64,000 bases of DNA from Selaginella tamariscina (lineage: Eukaryota; Streptophyta; Lycopodiopsida; Selaginellales; Selaginellaceae): the NCBI GenBank assembly GCA_003024785.1, contig PUQB01000809.1, forward strand, positions 1-64,000, read 5' to 3'. The notes under the pieces were generated by a model. It was given only the letters and a program-made list of their open reading frames with translations. It was not told where the DNA came from and made no database searches. Positions within the stretch are counted from its first letter, which is position 1. Every line of letters begins with the position of its first letter. Of the stretch, positions 22,000-33,710 are shown in pieces. The position numbers and the translations under genes were made by a program.

Positions 22000-24300
22000 A
22001 ATAGGGTCTAGTTGTCCTTATGGAGAAGTGATTTTCCATCCTCTCCACTTTTGAAGAGTAATAAGCCCTCTTTCGGTAACCACTCCTGCTCTAATGGCCG
22101 TAACTTGTACTGCAAAAAGGTATACCATCTCTTATGAAAAAAAGAATTGTAGTGACACGAGGTGACCAACTAAAAAACACTCCCCTCTTTGATATACTCC
22201 TTGAAAAACTTTTTGAAGTCTAGCACCTTAGTCACAAGTAAAGCACAATTTTTTTTTGGAGATGCAATTTTCAAAAGTTCCATCATATGCGGTAAGGTAA
22301 GTGCACTTGTCCTTTTTGTAGAGTTGGAGACCTTGCTGAAGAACGCATCAATATCTTCATGAATGTGACTAACCATAAGGAAACTGAGCGTGATTGTCTC
22401 AAACACACCTTTAGCAACAAGCATTAACAAATATGCTAGTACATATCTAGAAAATAAAAGTAAGTATGAGCTTGAGAAACCCTTAACTAAATGGTTTACC
22501 TATTTTTGTTCTCGCCTGCACAATTATCCATCTGTAAAAGTATAATGACGAGGAAGCTTATTTGATGTTAAAGACACATGTACATTATTTGAGCTAGATT
22601 TCTCCACTGAACCAAAACTCTCAGGGCCATCTGTTTTTTGTGCAAGCTGCTAACAATGCCTCTCATATTCCCAAGTAACCTCAAATGTAGATGCGTTCAT
22701 GAGAGCATTATGTAAAAGTTGAAGGTGTTGTTTCCTCACTTTGAGATCACTCATATGACTTGTTGTGAGTGGGCTTCAAGGTTTCTGAAACACATGGCCA
22801 ACAACCCAATAGTGAAATTAGAGTCGCTAGACCAATGTGGAAGTGAAAAGTGTCCATATGATTTACAACCGTGTCCATGTGTTAGCACACCTGTTAATGA
22901 AATCAGAATTTTCATGACATTTCCAAGGTACTTTGGTGTTGTAACGAGCCTTGGAATGCTGGTCTTTGAATGATTCATCTTGTCATGGATTAAGCACAGG
23001 TATTCTGATGGATGTGACACAGAAAGCATGCGGTGTGCATAGTACTGAGATCGGCAAGTTTGTTGTGTAATCATGTTGGCCTCCATCTTCTTTTGAATGG
23101 CAATGATCTCCACCAAGGTTTTTGCACAAGCCTCTGCAGCCTTCAATGATGTACAAGTGTCACACTTGGAAAAGCTAGAGTGTTTTGCAATTTCCACATC
23201 TTTAAAATGAGTATTCCATATGTTGTTGAAGGTACTAGTGCAGATTGTTTGGAGCTCCATCAAACTGAGGCACTTGTTCACATGTTCACACAGCTTCAAT
23301 TGAGTGTAGATTGAAGGCAAAACCTTGAGATCTTCCCTGACCCCTGTGCATTTGTGGTTTGGCATTTGTGAGCATCCTGTCTGCATTTGCTTCCACAAAA
23401 GCCTTGAGTATCTTTAGGGCTGCCATAATGTGAAAGCGGGTTTTGACCAGGCGAGTGTTCCCATGTATTGAGGTGTGCACTCCATTTAGCCACTCATCCC
23501 TTTTGCAGTAGAACGTGGTCTTTGGGATCTCATATATAGTTGAAGCAAATGGCCACCTTATTAAATATCATGGATGTACTCTGATAACATGTGTCCAAGT
23601 CCATTCCATCAATACACCTAGTTAGTGCAGCATATACAACCTCATGCCTTTGCTTTTGGGTGAGCATACGAAAGGCATGTCTACATTGGGTAATTTCATT
23701 TCAGTTTGTTATCTAACAACACTTCTTCTTGCAACAGTCAATCGTGAAAATGCTAGCAACGCTTGCTAAAGATGTAGGATCCATCTTGACCCTCTTACCG
23801 GAACTTGCAGGAGCAGATCTGCAACCCATGAATTGCCTTTTCTATTATAGGACCAATGCAAAGAACCTCTTCAAATATGGGTTATTCTTCCAGGTTATTA
23901 TTATTGAAATCCAACTCTGAATATGTTGAACCATCTCACCGTTTTAATTCAGATGTTCGCCACCTCACAAGGGATCCAGGATGCAATGTGTCATTAGGTG
24001 AAACCTTTGTCACAACTACACCCATGAAGTAGGCCTCTAGTTTCTCTTCTGATACGGCTTATATTGGATTATAACTGTGATGATGCCTCTCCCAACCTCG
24101 ATCTCATGAAGAAAGATAATCACCTCATCCATCACAGCAGGCAAGCCACCATCTGGTGAACTTGTACTATCTGTTTATGACTCTGCATATTCTGTGTTAG
24201 CCTTGACTTCATCCACATTCCACAATACAGAAGAACTCTCTTCGAATTTCATTCCAGGAACCTCAACATGCTTGCAAATGGTGTTCACCTATACGTACAC
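22000..24300 (-). pseudogene. DUF7869-like transposase remnant
   Basis: Minus-strand blocks carry SSFSKCDTCTSLKAA (about 23170), LIHDKMNHSKTSIPRL (about 22955-23010), SDSNFTIGLLAMCFRNLE (about 22790-22840), DNCAGENKNR (about 22510-22540) and SHIHEDIDAFFSKVS (about 22330-22380). These match a widespread transposon-encoded family with H-D-x-M-x-HSKT, D-N-C-x-x-x-N-K-N and H-T-H-E-D-I-D motifs, which I place with DUF7869. A GT-AG intron of about 65 bases appears to split DNCAGENKNR from the next block at about 22445-22507. Stops and frame changes between blocks make it a decayed copy. Ends and target duplication were not found. Confidence 0.6.
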
Positions 24301-24545
24301 ACAAGATCCTTAGGCAATATTGTGACATGATGCATCATCATCTCGACTTCCACAGTTCTAGTGCCAGCTATCTCGTTGTTCCAAAGAAGACATACTTTAT
24401 CTCTATTATTAAACATATTGTTCTGCACATAAATAATTGTGTTATTTATGATATATGTTTATGCATATTTCTAAAAAATCTGAATCAAGGGTGCTTAATA
24501 TATATGCCTAGCAATAATATATAATTATGTATCAATATAGATTAT
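24300..24545. other. AT-rich spacer, no gene seen
   Basis: This joins the transposase remnant to the palindrome array. I see no coding or structured feature in it. Confidence 0.4.
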
Positions 24546-24554
24546 CATGCTTGA

Positions 24555-25140
24555 TTAATACAACTGGTGAGGGGATTAATCTCGCCACCCCTTTCCCACC
24601 TAATAGAATGGTGGGCGGGATTAATCTACCTACGATTCTCTCCGACGAGGAAAGAGTCAGCTTGATTAATCTCGCTGTCGACTCCCTCCGACTAGAAAGA
24701 GTTGGCGAGATTAATCCCGCCGCTGGCTCTTCCTTGTCGGAGAGAGTTGGCAAGGTTAATCCCGCTGCCGATTCCTCCGACGAGGAAGAGTTGATAGGAT
24801 TAATCTTGCTAGCGAATCTCTCCGACAAGGAAGAGTCAGCGGGATTAATCCCGCCCACAACTCTATTCAAAATTAAGATTTCAGAGAGATTTTGAAGGGG
24901 TGGCAGGATTAATCCCGCTCATAAATCTTTAAAACAGGGAAGTGGTTATTAATCTCGCCACCCCTTTTTACCTCCTAGAATGATGGGCAAGATTAATCCT
25001 GCCAGCCTTTTTAAAAGGTGGAAAAGCATTAGTTGAATTAATCCCGCCACGACTTCCCTGTTTTAAAGGGATTAATCCCGCCACTTTTTTAAAAGGCAAA
25101 AAAAAATGACCAGATTAATTCTGCCACCCTCGACTAACAG
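24555..25140. repeat. Palindrome array 1, consensus GGCGGGATTAATCCCGCC
   Basis: About a dozen copies or near copies of an 18-base perfect palindrome occur every 40-60 bases. Spacers are themselves related and appear in both orientations (CTCTCCGACGAGGAAGAG and its inverse). The open frames on both strands here (repeated INPA-type words) are by-products of the repeat, not genes. A second array lies at 52563-53505 and isolated units at about 55238, 58815, 59245 and 59685. Confidence 0.85.
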
Positions 25141-25770
25141 AGAATTTTAAGTAAAAAGGATGTGTAAACGAGATAAATCCCTAACGGATTATAATGTAAT
25201 CCTAATGGATTCTTAAACCCTAAATTTTAATTTTAAAGAGAATGTTATAAGTATTTCTAAATTTATTTATAATACTTACTTGTAAACAACACTAAAGGCG
25301 CTGTACTTTCCTAAAAACAATAGCACCCAATTTAATGTTGCTCTTGAGGTGATCAATATCAAGAAAAAGAAGATCTGAAGAAAGAAAATTATATAAATGA
25401 AAAAATCCTTGTCAAAGAAAAACTATATCTGAATTTAAATGGAAAATTAAATGCATTTTCAAATTTACATGTCAGACTGATAATACTTATGTCAAAATTT
25501 TAAATTTTTGAAAAGAAAATTAAAAAAAATTTAAGATGAGTTGACACAAATAATCGACACTATAACATATATACTTTCTAATTCTAATGATTTTGATAAA
25601 TTACATTTAATGTGATTCAAGTGATTCAAGCGGTTTAATATTTTGAAATTTTAGTAATTATTCTACATTCTTAATATTCTAGTATATTATTAAGTATATA
25701 TTATATATATATACTTATATAAAAATAAATTAATATATTATTATGTATCATATATATTCATAGTGTGCTT
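25140..25770. other. AT-rich spacer, no gene seen
   Basis: This is very AT-rich unique-looking sequence with no coding frame. It leads into the tandem repeat at 25770. Confidence 0.4.
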
Positions 25771-26440
25771 ATTAATATTATTTTCTTAACTATTAAAGTA
25801 AATAATTTACATTTCTTTATTAATGGGATATTCTTTATTATTTTCTTATTATTCCAATATTAACCTGATTATCATAATTAAATTAGTATATATTCTTAAT
25901 TATTTTAGTAATTATACTACATTTGTTTATATTAATGGGATTTTCTCAATTATTTCTTTATTATTTTAAGAATATTCAATGTTAAACCTTATTATCAATA
26001 TGAAATTAATATATATTATTAAAACTATGTATGACTATATATTAGATAAATTATATTTATAGTATAATTTAAAATATGTTATAGTGTGTTTTTTAATATA
26101 TTTTTCTTAATTACTCGAGTAATTAATCTACATTTCTTTATATTAATGGGATATTCTTTATGATTTTCTTATTATTCCAAGAATATTCCAATATTAAACC
26201 TGATTATCATAATTAAATTAGTATATATTCTTAATTATTTTAGTGATTATTCTACATTTGTATATATTAATGGGATTTTCTCAATTAATTTCTTATTATT
26301 TCAAGAATATTCCAATGTTAAACCTTATTAACAATATTAAATTAATATATATTATTAAAACTATATATGATATATTAGACAAAATGATATTATTATGTAT
26401 AATTTACAATATGTTCAAAGTGTGTATATTAATATTATTT
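25770..26440. repeat. Two tandem copies of an AT-rich repeat of about 320 bp
   Basis: The order ACATTTCTTTAT, ATGGGATATTCTTTAT, ATTATCATAATTAAATTAG, ATGGGATTTTCTCAATTA, AATGTTAAACCTTATTA appears from about 25809 and again from about 26130. Within each copy the ATGGGAT(A/T)TTCT word occurs twice, so the unit is itself an older duplication. Confidence 0.75.
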
Positions 26441-26509
26441 TCAATTTAATTCAATATTTCTTTTGTACACATATATAAACACAATAAAAAATTTACATAT
26501 ACACGTACA

Positions 26510-28130
26510 TAATCAGTTTTCAGTTTTGTTTATTTTTGTTTTAGTTATAGTTTTGTTATTTCAGTTCTGTTTTTAGTTTTTTAAATTATGATATACTTAT
26601 TTTATTTTATTTTGTTTTCTGTTTTTATTTCAATGGTTGTTTTCTTATTTTAGTTATTTTAGTTTAATCATAATTTGGTTAAAATAGTCTTCAGTTTTAT
26701 TTTATTTTTATTTTTGTTTTTATTTTAGTTATAATTTTATTATTTTAGTTGTGCTTTTGATTTCTTTGATTTTGATATAGTTGTTTTGTTTTATTTTGTT
26801 TTTTATTTTTATTCTAGCTATGATTTTGTTATTTTACTTGTTTTAATTTTAATTTTGATTGGTTTGTAATTCTCAGTTTTATTTTGTTTTTATTTTATTT
26901 GCGATTTTGTTATTTTAGTTATGCTTTTGATTTTTTTTTTAATTTTTAATACAATTGTTTTCATATAGTTTAATTACAATTGTTTGGTATAGTTTAATTA
27001 TAGTTATTTTGATATAGTTTAATTATAATCATTTTTATATAGTTTAAATGTACTTATTTTAATATAGTTTAATCATATAGTTATTTTGATATGGTTCTTC
27101 AGTTTTATTTTATTTTTGTTTTTACTTTCGTTTTGGTTATAATTTGTTGTTTTAGTTATGCTTTTGATTTATTTGATTTTGATATAGTTGTTTTATTTTA
27201 TTTTGTTTTTTATTTTTATTCTAGTTATGATTTTATTATTTTACTTGTTTTAATTTTAATATAGTTATAACTTTCGTTTTTTTTATTTTTTTTATTTTTT
27301 TTCAGTTGTAATTTTATTCGTTTAGTTATGACTTTGGTACTTTTAATTCCAATATATATCTTTTATGTATATTCGTTATTTTATTATTTTGGATATAATT
27401 TTTTATTTTTATTTTTCTTGTGTTGCTTTTGTGATAGTAATTAACAAAAGATTTGTTGTGCCTTATAATTGGATCGGAAAGCTCTGTCGGACCCACTCGC
27501 GTAAATAAAAATACAGCATTCCTATTTCATTTTGTTTCCATTTTTTTGTTTTAAAACTAGTTGTAATTTTAGTATTCTGAGTGTAGATTGTATTTTTGTT
27601 TTCTCTTGTTTTCATGCGTGTTCCAATTTGGTGTTGACGCTTTAATAGTTTGATTGCTTTGTTATTTTTGTTGTTTTGGTTGGGATTGTTGTCTTTTTGT
27701 TTTGCTTGAAATTCACATTGGTTTTGTTGGCATTTCATTGTTTTAGTAGTAATTTCTATTCTGATTATTTTGTCTTGTTTCCATTTTTTATTTCGATTTT
27801 GGTTACGGTTTTGATAGTTTAGTTGTAGATTGTATTCTTGTTCTGTCTTGTTTCTGTTTTTGTTCTAATTTCAGTTATAATTTTAATGTTTTTAATTGTT
27901 TTTCCGTTTTCATTGTTTTGGTTGTAGTTTCTTGTTTTAGTTCGCATTTGTATTGTTCTAGTTGGCATTTTACTGTTTTAGTTGTTGTTTGTACATTATT
28001 TCAACTGTAATCTCTATTTCGATTATTTTATTGTTTTAATTGTTTCCGTTGTGATTCTTATCTTTATTTTAGTTGTCATCCTATTGTTTTAGTCGACATT
28101 CTATTTTTTTGTATTTTTGTCTTCTCTTGT
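26510..28130. repeat. T-rich, C-poor strand-biased simple repeat tract
   Basis: The plus strand is built from variants of TTTTATTTTAGTTATAATTTT and ATATAGTTTAATTATA, with almost no C over 1.6 kb. No credible gene is present. A similar shorter tract lies at about 30370-30660 before the sacsin-like fragment. Confidence 0.65.
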
Positions 28131-28133
28131 TTT

Positions 28134-28375
28134 GTGTTATGCTACAGAGGACTGGACATTAGTTCCGTTCTAGTCGGCATGACTAAAACCCCGTCCGCTG
28201 ATGCATTTAAATGGGATGTTGTGCCAGTCTGCAGGTGCATCAACCCTAAAGAACCACGCATCTTAATCCTCTGCTCGTGCCTAGGTTTTGTTCAATCTGC
28301 GTGCACAAGAGCCACAGCCAGTGTTTGCATTCATGGGTGGGGATGGGTTTAGGGTTTAGGGTTTAGGGTGCCAAC
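28134..28375. repeat. Dispersed repeat R, copy 1, with TTTAGGG run
   Basis: A block containing AGAGGACT, TTCCGTTCTAGTCGGCATG, ACCCCGTCCGCTGATGCATT and AACCACGCATCTTAATCCTC ends in (TTTAGGG)3-like sequence at about 28347-28370. Related copies lie at 28600, 29400 and 36110. Confidence 0.7.
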
Positions 28376-28594
28376 CCACTTGCATAAACGGAAAAATGGT
28401 ATTTCTTTTTGTCTTGTTTCCGTTCTTTTGTTTTAATACTAGCTGTAATTTTATTTTGGTTTTGGCTGTGGTTTAGACGCATTAAATGTGTCATGCGAAC
28501 TCATTTGTTTTAGTTGTGGTTTGTGTGCTGTAGTTTTCGTTTTTTTGTTTGTGTTCAGTTGTAATTCTGGTTTGAGATTGGGAGTTGAATTGGT

Positions 28595-28830
28595 GTACGC
28601 TACAGAGGACTCAACAACAGTTCCATTCTGTCGGCATGCACCAAAACCCCATCCGCTGGTGCATTGAAATATGATGTCGTGCCAATCCACATATGCATTA
28701 ACCCTAAAGAGCCACGCATCTTAATCCTTTGTTTCCGCACCTGGGGTTTTGTTTTGATCTACATGCACTCAAAACCCCAAACCCTAAACCCCAAACCCCA
28801 AACAAACTCTAAACCCTAAACCCTAAACCA
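28595..28830. repeat. Dispersed repeat R, copy 2, with telomere-like CCCTAAA run
   Basis: It has the same order of words as copy 1, followed by AAACCCC/AAACCCTAAA repeats at about 28768-28828. No gene is supported here. Confidence 0.7.
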
Positions 28831-28834
28831 ATTG

Positions 28835-29394
28835 TAATACAACTTGTTTCATCTCCGGTAGTAAGCAATAAGGTTTAAGCATTATCTGTTTTGTGGATGT
28901 ATTATGTAAATCTCAAGTACTTTATTTATTTTTTAAATAAGCTGTAATGAGCGTATAAAACTAAATAAAGGTTCATAAGCCTGAAATATTATTATAAAGA
29001 CTTGGTTACGGTTTTGATAGTTTCGACAATAGACCGTTTTAGTTACAGCTCTGATGTTTTGATCAATTCTAGTCTGATGTTTTGATCAATTCTAGTCATA
29101 GTTTTAATATTTTAGCTGTTGAATCTAGAACTTTTGTTGAGTCTGGGTCATACCAACACAATGCATTTGAATAGGATGTCGTGTGTTTGTGATTTTATTG
29201 TTACATGATGGCGATAGAAACGTGTTAGCATTGCCATCGCAGTTGCATCTTATTTCTGTTTTTATTCTCCTTTCAGTTGTAGTTTTGATGCATTAAATGT
29301 GTCGTGTTTTAGTTGTGGTCTGTGTGCTGTAGTTTACATTTTTTGTTATTTGTATTCAATCATAATTTCGGCTTGTGATTCAGAGTTGAACTGG
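28835..29394. other. Spacer between R repeats, no gene seen
   Basis: AT-rich and T-rich sequence with some GTTTTGATAGTTT-type words shared with the tract at 26.5-28.1 kb. No supported feature. Confidence 0.4.
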
Positions 29395-30318
29395 GGACTA
29401 TAGAGGACAATAGTTCCATTCTGGTCAACATGCACTAAAACCCCGTCCGCTAGTGCATTCAAATGAGATGTCATGCCAGTCCGCAGGTGCATTAACCTTT
29501 TGAAGAACCACGCATCTTAGTCCTGCTCTCGTGCTTGGGGTTTTGTTTCGATTTGCATGCACCAGACCCCAAACTCCAAACCCTAAACCCCATACCCTAA
29601 ACCAGATCCCCGTCCTCCCGTTTGAGTCGGTCAAGGTTGACAATGTTTAAGCATTGTTATCTTGGTATCTTGTTGTGCGATGTTAGTTTAGCGGTGGGAA
29701 TGGTTGTTTAAGGGCATTGGAGCATGGCTGCACGCACCCGTGGCATCTGTCTTTGCTTTGGAGCCTCCCTCCTCGTGCGTGTGCGACCCTACATTTGTCT
29801 TATGTGGGGTTCGTGCAACAGGCGTGTGGGAGTTGAGTGACTTGTGCATGAAGGCTCCACATGTTGTCGTGCACAGGCCTGTGGCATCGGTTTTTGTGAC
29901 GGAGCCTCTGTTCTTCTCTTGTCTCTTTTTCTTGGTTGGTTTCCCTTATAAATATTGTATATATAATTACATGAATATAAAGTAATAATAATTTATTGTA
30001 GTGGCATAAAGTTGATAAACTGGAAACCCATGTTGTATTATGCTTTCTTTATCTACTTTTTAATTCTATGTTTAGAACGTTATTATAAAGGTTTGTTAAT
30101 GTAGTATGTGATATACCTCAGAGTTTATTTATTTTATATTTAAAGGCCTGGCATAATTGTTAAATCAACATATAAGGAAGCTTCAATTAAAATCAATTTA
30201 ATTTAACACAAATTGTGAATCGATTTAAAGTTGGGTTTCCGGATGGATGGCCCAGATCGATCGTGTTTAGGCCCTGGGTTAGCGCGCGATCAACTCGATG
30301 GATAAGGCACACGGGGTG
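29395..30318. repeat. Dispersed repeat R, copy 3, long form; holds a likely unoccupied target of the composite element
   Basis: It matches 36100-37080 over most of its length, including the CCAAACCCTAAACCCC run, GTGGGAATGGTTGTTTAAGGG and TAGCGCGCGATCAACTCGATGG. Near 30318 it continues GGGGTGCGA-AGACCTG, whereas copy 4 breaks off at GGGGTGTGA exactly where the composite element starts (37081). Confidence 0.75.
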
Positions 30319-30369
30319 CGAAGACCTGTTTAAGGGCCTTGCTCGCGTGCCCTCCGACGCCGGCTGATT

Positions 30370-30665
30370 TAGTGTTCATATTTTAGTTATTTACATTTCA
30401 TTTTCATATAGCTATTTGTTTTATTATTATTATATTTTTATTCTAGTTATAATTTTATTACTTTGACTTTTTAATTTTTACACCTGTTTTATTTTATTTT
30501 ATTTCTTGTTTTTGTTTTAGTTATGATTTTATTGCTTTAGTTTTATTCTACTTATAATTTATTATCTTAGTTATGCTTTGGAGTTTTTTAATTTTAATAT
30601 ACCTTTTTAATTTTATTTAATATTATTTTATTTTATTTTATTTTATTTCTTTTAAAATTCCACAG
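30370..30665. other. T-rich spacer, no gene seen
   Basis: A TTTTATTTTATTTTATT-type tract directly upstream of the first sacsin-like exon. No other exon of that gene is recognisable here. Confidence 0.4.
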
Positions 30666-32171
30666 GTAATGGGACTTATATGCGCTGAGAATCGCACAGC
30701 TGGGAAGCAGGAAAGCAACAGTATACATCTGGGATTGGATATTCTTCCTATAGACGCCAAGGCCCTGCAGTTTTGCCCATTTTATGCTGGTGAAATCGTA
30801 GCATGGCACAGGTAATAACGCACGTGTGTATGTGTCACTGAGACGCAGACATACATTATACATCGAAGATATACATAACATTTGGCTATATATAGTTAAT
30901 ATTGTGGTATAGGAATGGAGAACCATCACAAAGGAGGTATGGTCGTGTTATGAAGGATATACGAGCTCCGGCTGGACAGCCATTGTTCCGTATAGAAATG
31001 GGGACAAATGCAGGATATTCTATCCTCGAATATGCTATCTTTTAAAAGCACGGGTGGCAGCTTGACTTCAGGTATGTTGTGTACTGTGTGCATATGCAAA
31101 GGATGTTTATGTACATATTATGTAGATATTCATTATGTTTTATCTTTATAAGGAGAACATATACAATCCGTATAGATATGCATATGCATGCATGTAAATG
31201 TTTACATATCGTGCAGAACAAGTTGATCTCTCAAGCCAGCTTGAGCTTCATGTCTCTGTAGCTGAAAGCAGCAATGCAAGCGTGTCCAAAGAGGTATGTG
31301 TATTGCCTTCTTATATCCGCCTTGGATATGTATGTATGCACGCGCACATTGATTATATATATATATATATATATATGCAATGCAGGAGAAAGTGAATGAT
31401 CTGGGAGCTGTTGGATATATGCACAAGCTATTAAGGATATATTGACATCAATGGGTTTGCCTCCCAGTCTTGAGAAACAGTCTTTGCTGGAACACACACT
31501 CTCACTCCAACAACAGCTAAGTTCTACACACGGTTTTCTCCTCAAAGAACAGGTAACACATACGTGTGGGCGTGTGTTGACATTCATGTTTCAGCACAGC
31601 TATCTTCTGCGTGTGTTACGTATATACCTCCGAGTATAAATTATAAAATTTAGGGTGTGTGCATGTCATAGTGTTGTGTATATGGACAATATGTTATGGT
31701 GTGCATATGGATGTACGAATGCATATATATTATTATATGTATGTATGTATATGGACTTTCTTAGACTTCTTCACACACACACATACACACACGTACCTAT
31801 ACATGTACACATGCACGTACTCTTTGCTTAACTTAATTTGACCCTGCTATTAAAATATCTGTTTGAATATAGTACATGTATAACGCGTTTGTGTGAAACT
31901 ATGAGAAAATTATTACTAAACTCATCTCTCTCTCACGCGCGCGCGCGCACACACACACACACACTTATATGTATGTATATTGCAGGATAGGGCGGATTCA
32001 GCCACACGTGAGGTGGAGACGGTGAAATCTGCGTGGACGTGCAAAATATGCCTGAGTTCAGAAGTAGATACCTTACTAGTCCCATGTGGCCATGTGACGT
32101 GTCAGAGGTGCTCTTCAGCAGTGTCCAGGTGTCCATTTTGTCGACGGACTCATAGAATGTATAAACCTTAA
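30666..32171 (+). pseudogene. 3' fragment of a sacsin-like RING-finger gene
   Basis: Five exons are supported at 30666-30811, 30913-31071, 31217-31293, 31386-31552 and 31986-32171, each with GT-AG borders. The last encodes WTCKICLSSEVDTLLVPCGH, then CQRCSSAVSRCPFC and a short tail, a C3HC4 RING typical of the C-terminus of plant sacsin-like HSP90-ATPase/RING proteins (Arabidopsis AT5G23110 type). The exon before it gives MGLPPSLEKQSLLEHTLSLQ, the helix that precedes the RING there. The full family protein is several thousand residues, so this is only its tail. No upstream exons are visible. In the second exon the frame appears to slip between MGTNAG and NMLSFKSTGG. It is probably a captured or stranded gene end. 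A RING usually recruits an E2 for ubiquitin transfer. Confidence 0.7.
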
Positions 32172-32174
32172 TAC

Positions 32175-32640
32175 ACCTTTCTTATTAAATTAAATTTTTG
32201 AAGTACATTAATATTTTAAAATATTACACATGATTCTCAGGGCGTTATGATGACTCATATGCGGTTTGAATAAAATATTTAGCATTTTTATAATATTGAT
32301 TTAATTAGTTTTTTCAATATACAAATGGCTTCGTATCATACAGTTTAGTTTAGATGTATATAAACCAACATATATATAATCAATTCGAAGGTCTCGTGCC
32401 TATAAGACGTATTGTTAAATTTAAACGCCGTAAATATTAAATAAAAATATAATAAATACTCGTATATAATAGGTGCCGGGATTTTGCAATTCCCACGCAG
32501 GCATGCATGAACAACACATGGTAACACATATTCACACGTTGTTGACGTGCATTAAAACCAAATATTATAATACGCGTGATCAAATGATCAAAAAGCTATA
32601 AAAGAATCTTCCTCCTTTTTTTTCTTCGAAGAATCAGTTG
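32175..32640. other. Intergenic region upstream of the LRR gene
   Basis: AT-rich sequence. A TATA-like CTATAAAAG at about 32597, some 70 bases before the LRR gene's ATG, could be its core promoter. Nothing else is seen. Confidence 0.35.
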
Positions 32641-32667
32641 TGTGGGTTTTTATGTGCTAGGTTCTCC

Positions 32668-33632
32668 ATGGCTATGGCTATCAAGGTCCCTCTTTCTCTT
32701 GTTTTCTTGGGTTTCCTTCTTTCAGGATCTCATGCCACTCCAAACCAAGACGGTATACTCGCGTGCGTGTGTGTATGTGCGAGAGAGACTGTGTGTGCGG
32801 TGCGTGTATGCAAGAGAGAGAGAGAGATTGACCTTTTGTATGTTTTTTCTTTTGTGTTTCAGTTGTTGCTCTTGCCACCTTCAAGGCATGTGTTGAGGAT
32901 CCATCCAACGTGCTAAAATCCTGGGATGCCACATCCTTTGACGCCTGCACTTTTATCCACGTCACATGTGATGAGGACAACACAGTCGTAGGAGTGTAAG
33001 CGCTACAACAGTGTGTGTGTGAGAGAGAGATCTATATGTGTCTGTGCATGCATGTGTGTGTGAGAAAGAGAGAGAGGCATCTATATGTCTGTGCACTGCA
33101 TGTGTGTGTGTATGTGATAGAGAGAGAGAGAAAGAGTGCTGTATGTGTCTGTGCACTGCATGTGTGCGTGATAACTGTGTTTGTATGTGTGTGTGGTGAT
33201 GTAGTACTGTGTATATTTACCAGGGCATTGCGGGATTATCAGCTTTCAGGGACTATACCATCTGAGCTAGCGAATCTGCAGAATCTGCAGTCTTTGTAAG
33301 TATTATTTCTTTGTTTACATTCTCTCTCTCATATTTAATATGCAGGTACATTGGCAAGAATAATTTTTCTGGGTCAATACCACAATCCCTGACTTCACTC
33401 TCCAAGCTAGCCTACTTGTGAGTATACGCTTTCTTATTATATAATAATAATAATAGCATATATATTTACGTTCAGGGCCATCCATAATAATATATGTGTG
33501 AGCCGTATATAACTATAAAATATAATGATCCATGTTTGCAGTGATGTTTCGTTTAACAAGCTATCAGGTCCAATTCCCACCGGTGGTCCGTTTGATAACT
33601 TACCTGCAAGAAGGTCTAACCTAGTTATTATG

Positions 33633-33710
<78 letters not shown>

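Noticed and set aside
24527-24895. Long open frames on both strands in palindrome array 1 as genes
   Set aside because: The repeated INPA-like words on both strands follow from the palindrome itself. There is no domain and no start context.
27463-27738. Minus-strand 91-codon frame rich in Asn, Gln and Lys
   Set aside because: It is the complement of the T-rich simple repeat and shows no domain.
28340-28830. A true telomere end
   Set aside because: The runs are only a few units long, occur in both orientations and are embedded in continuing sequence.
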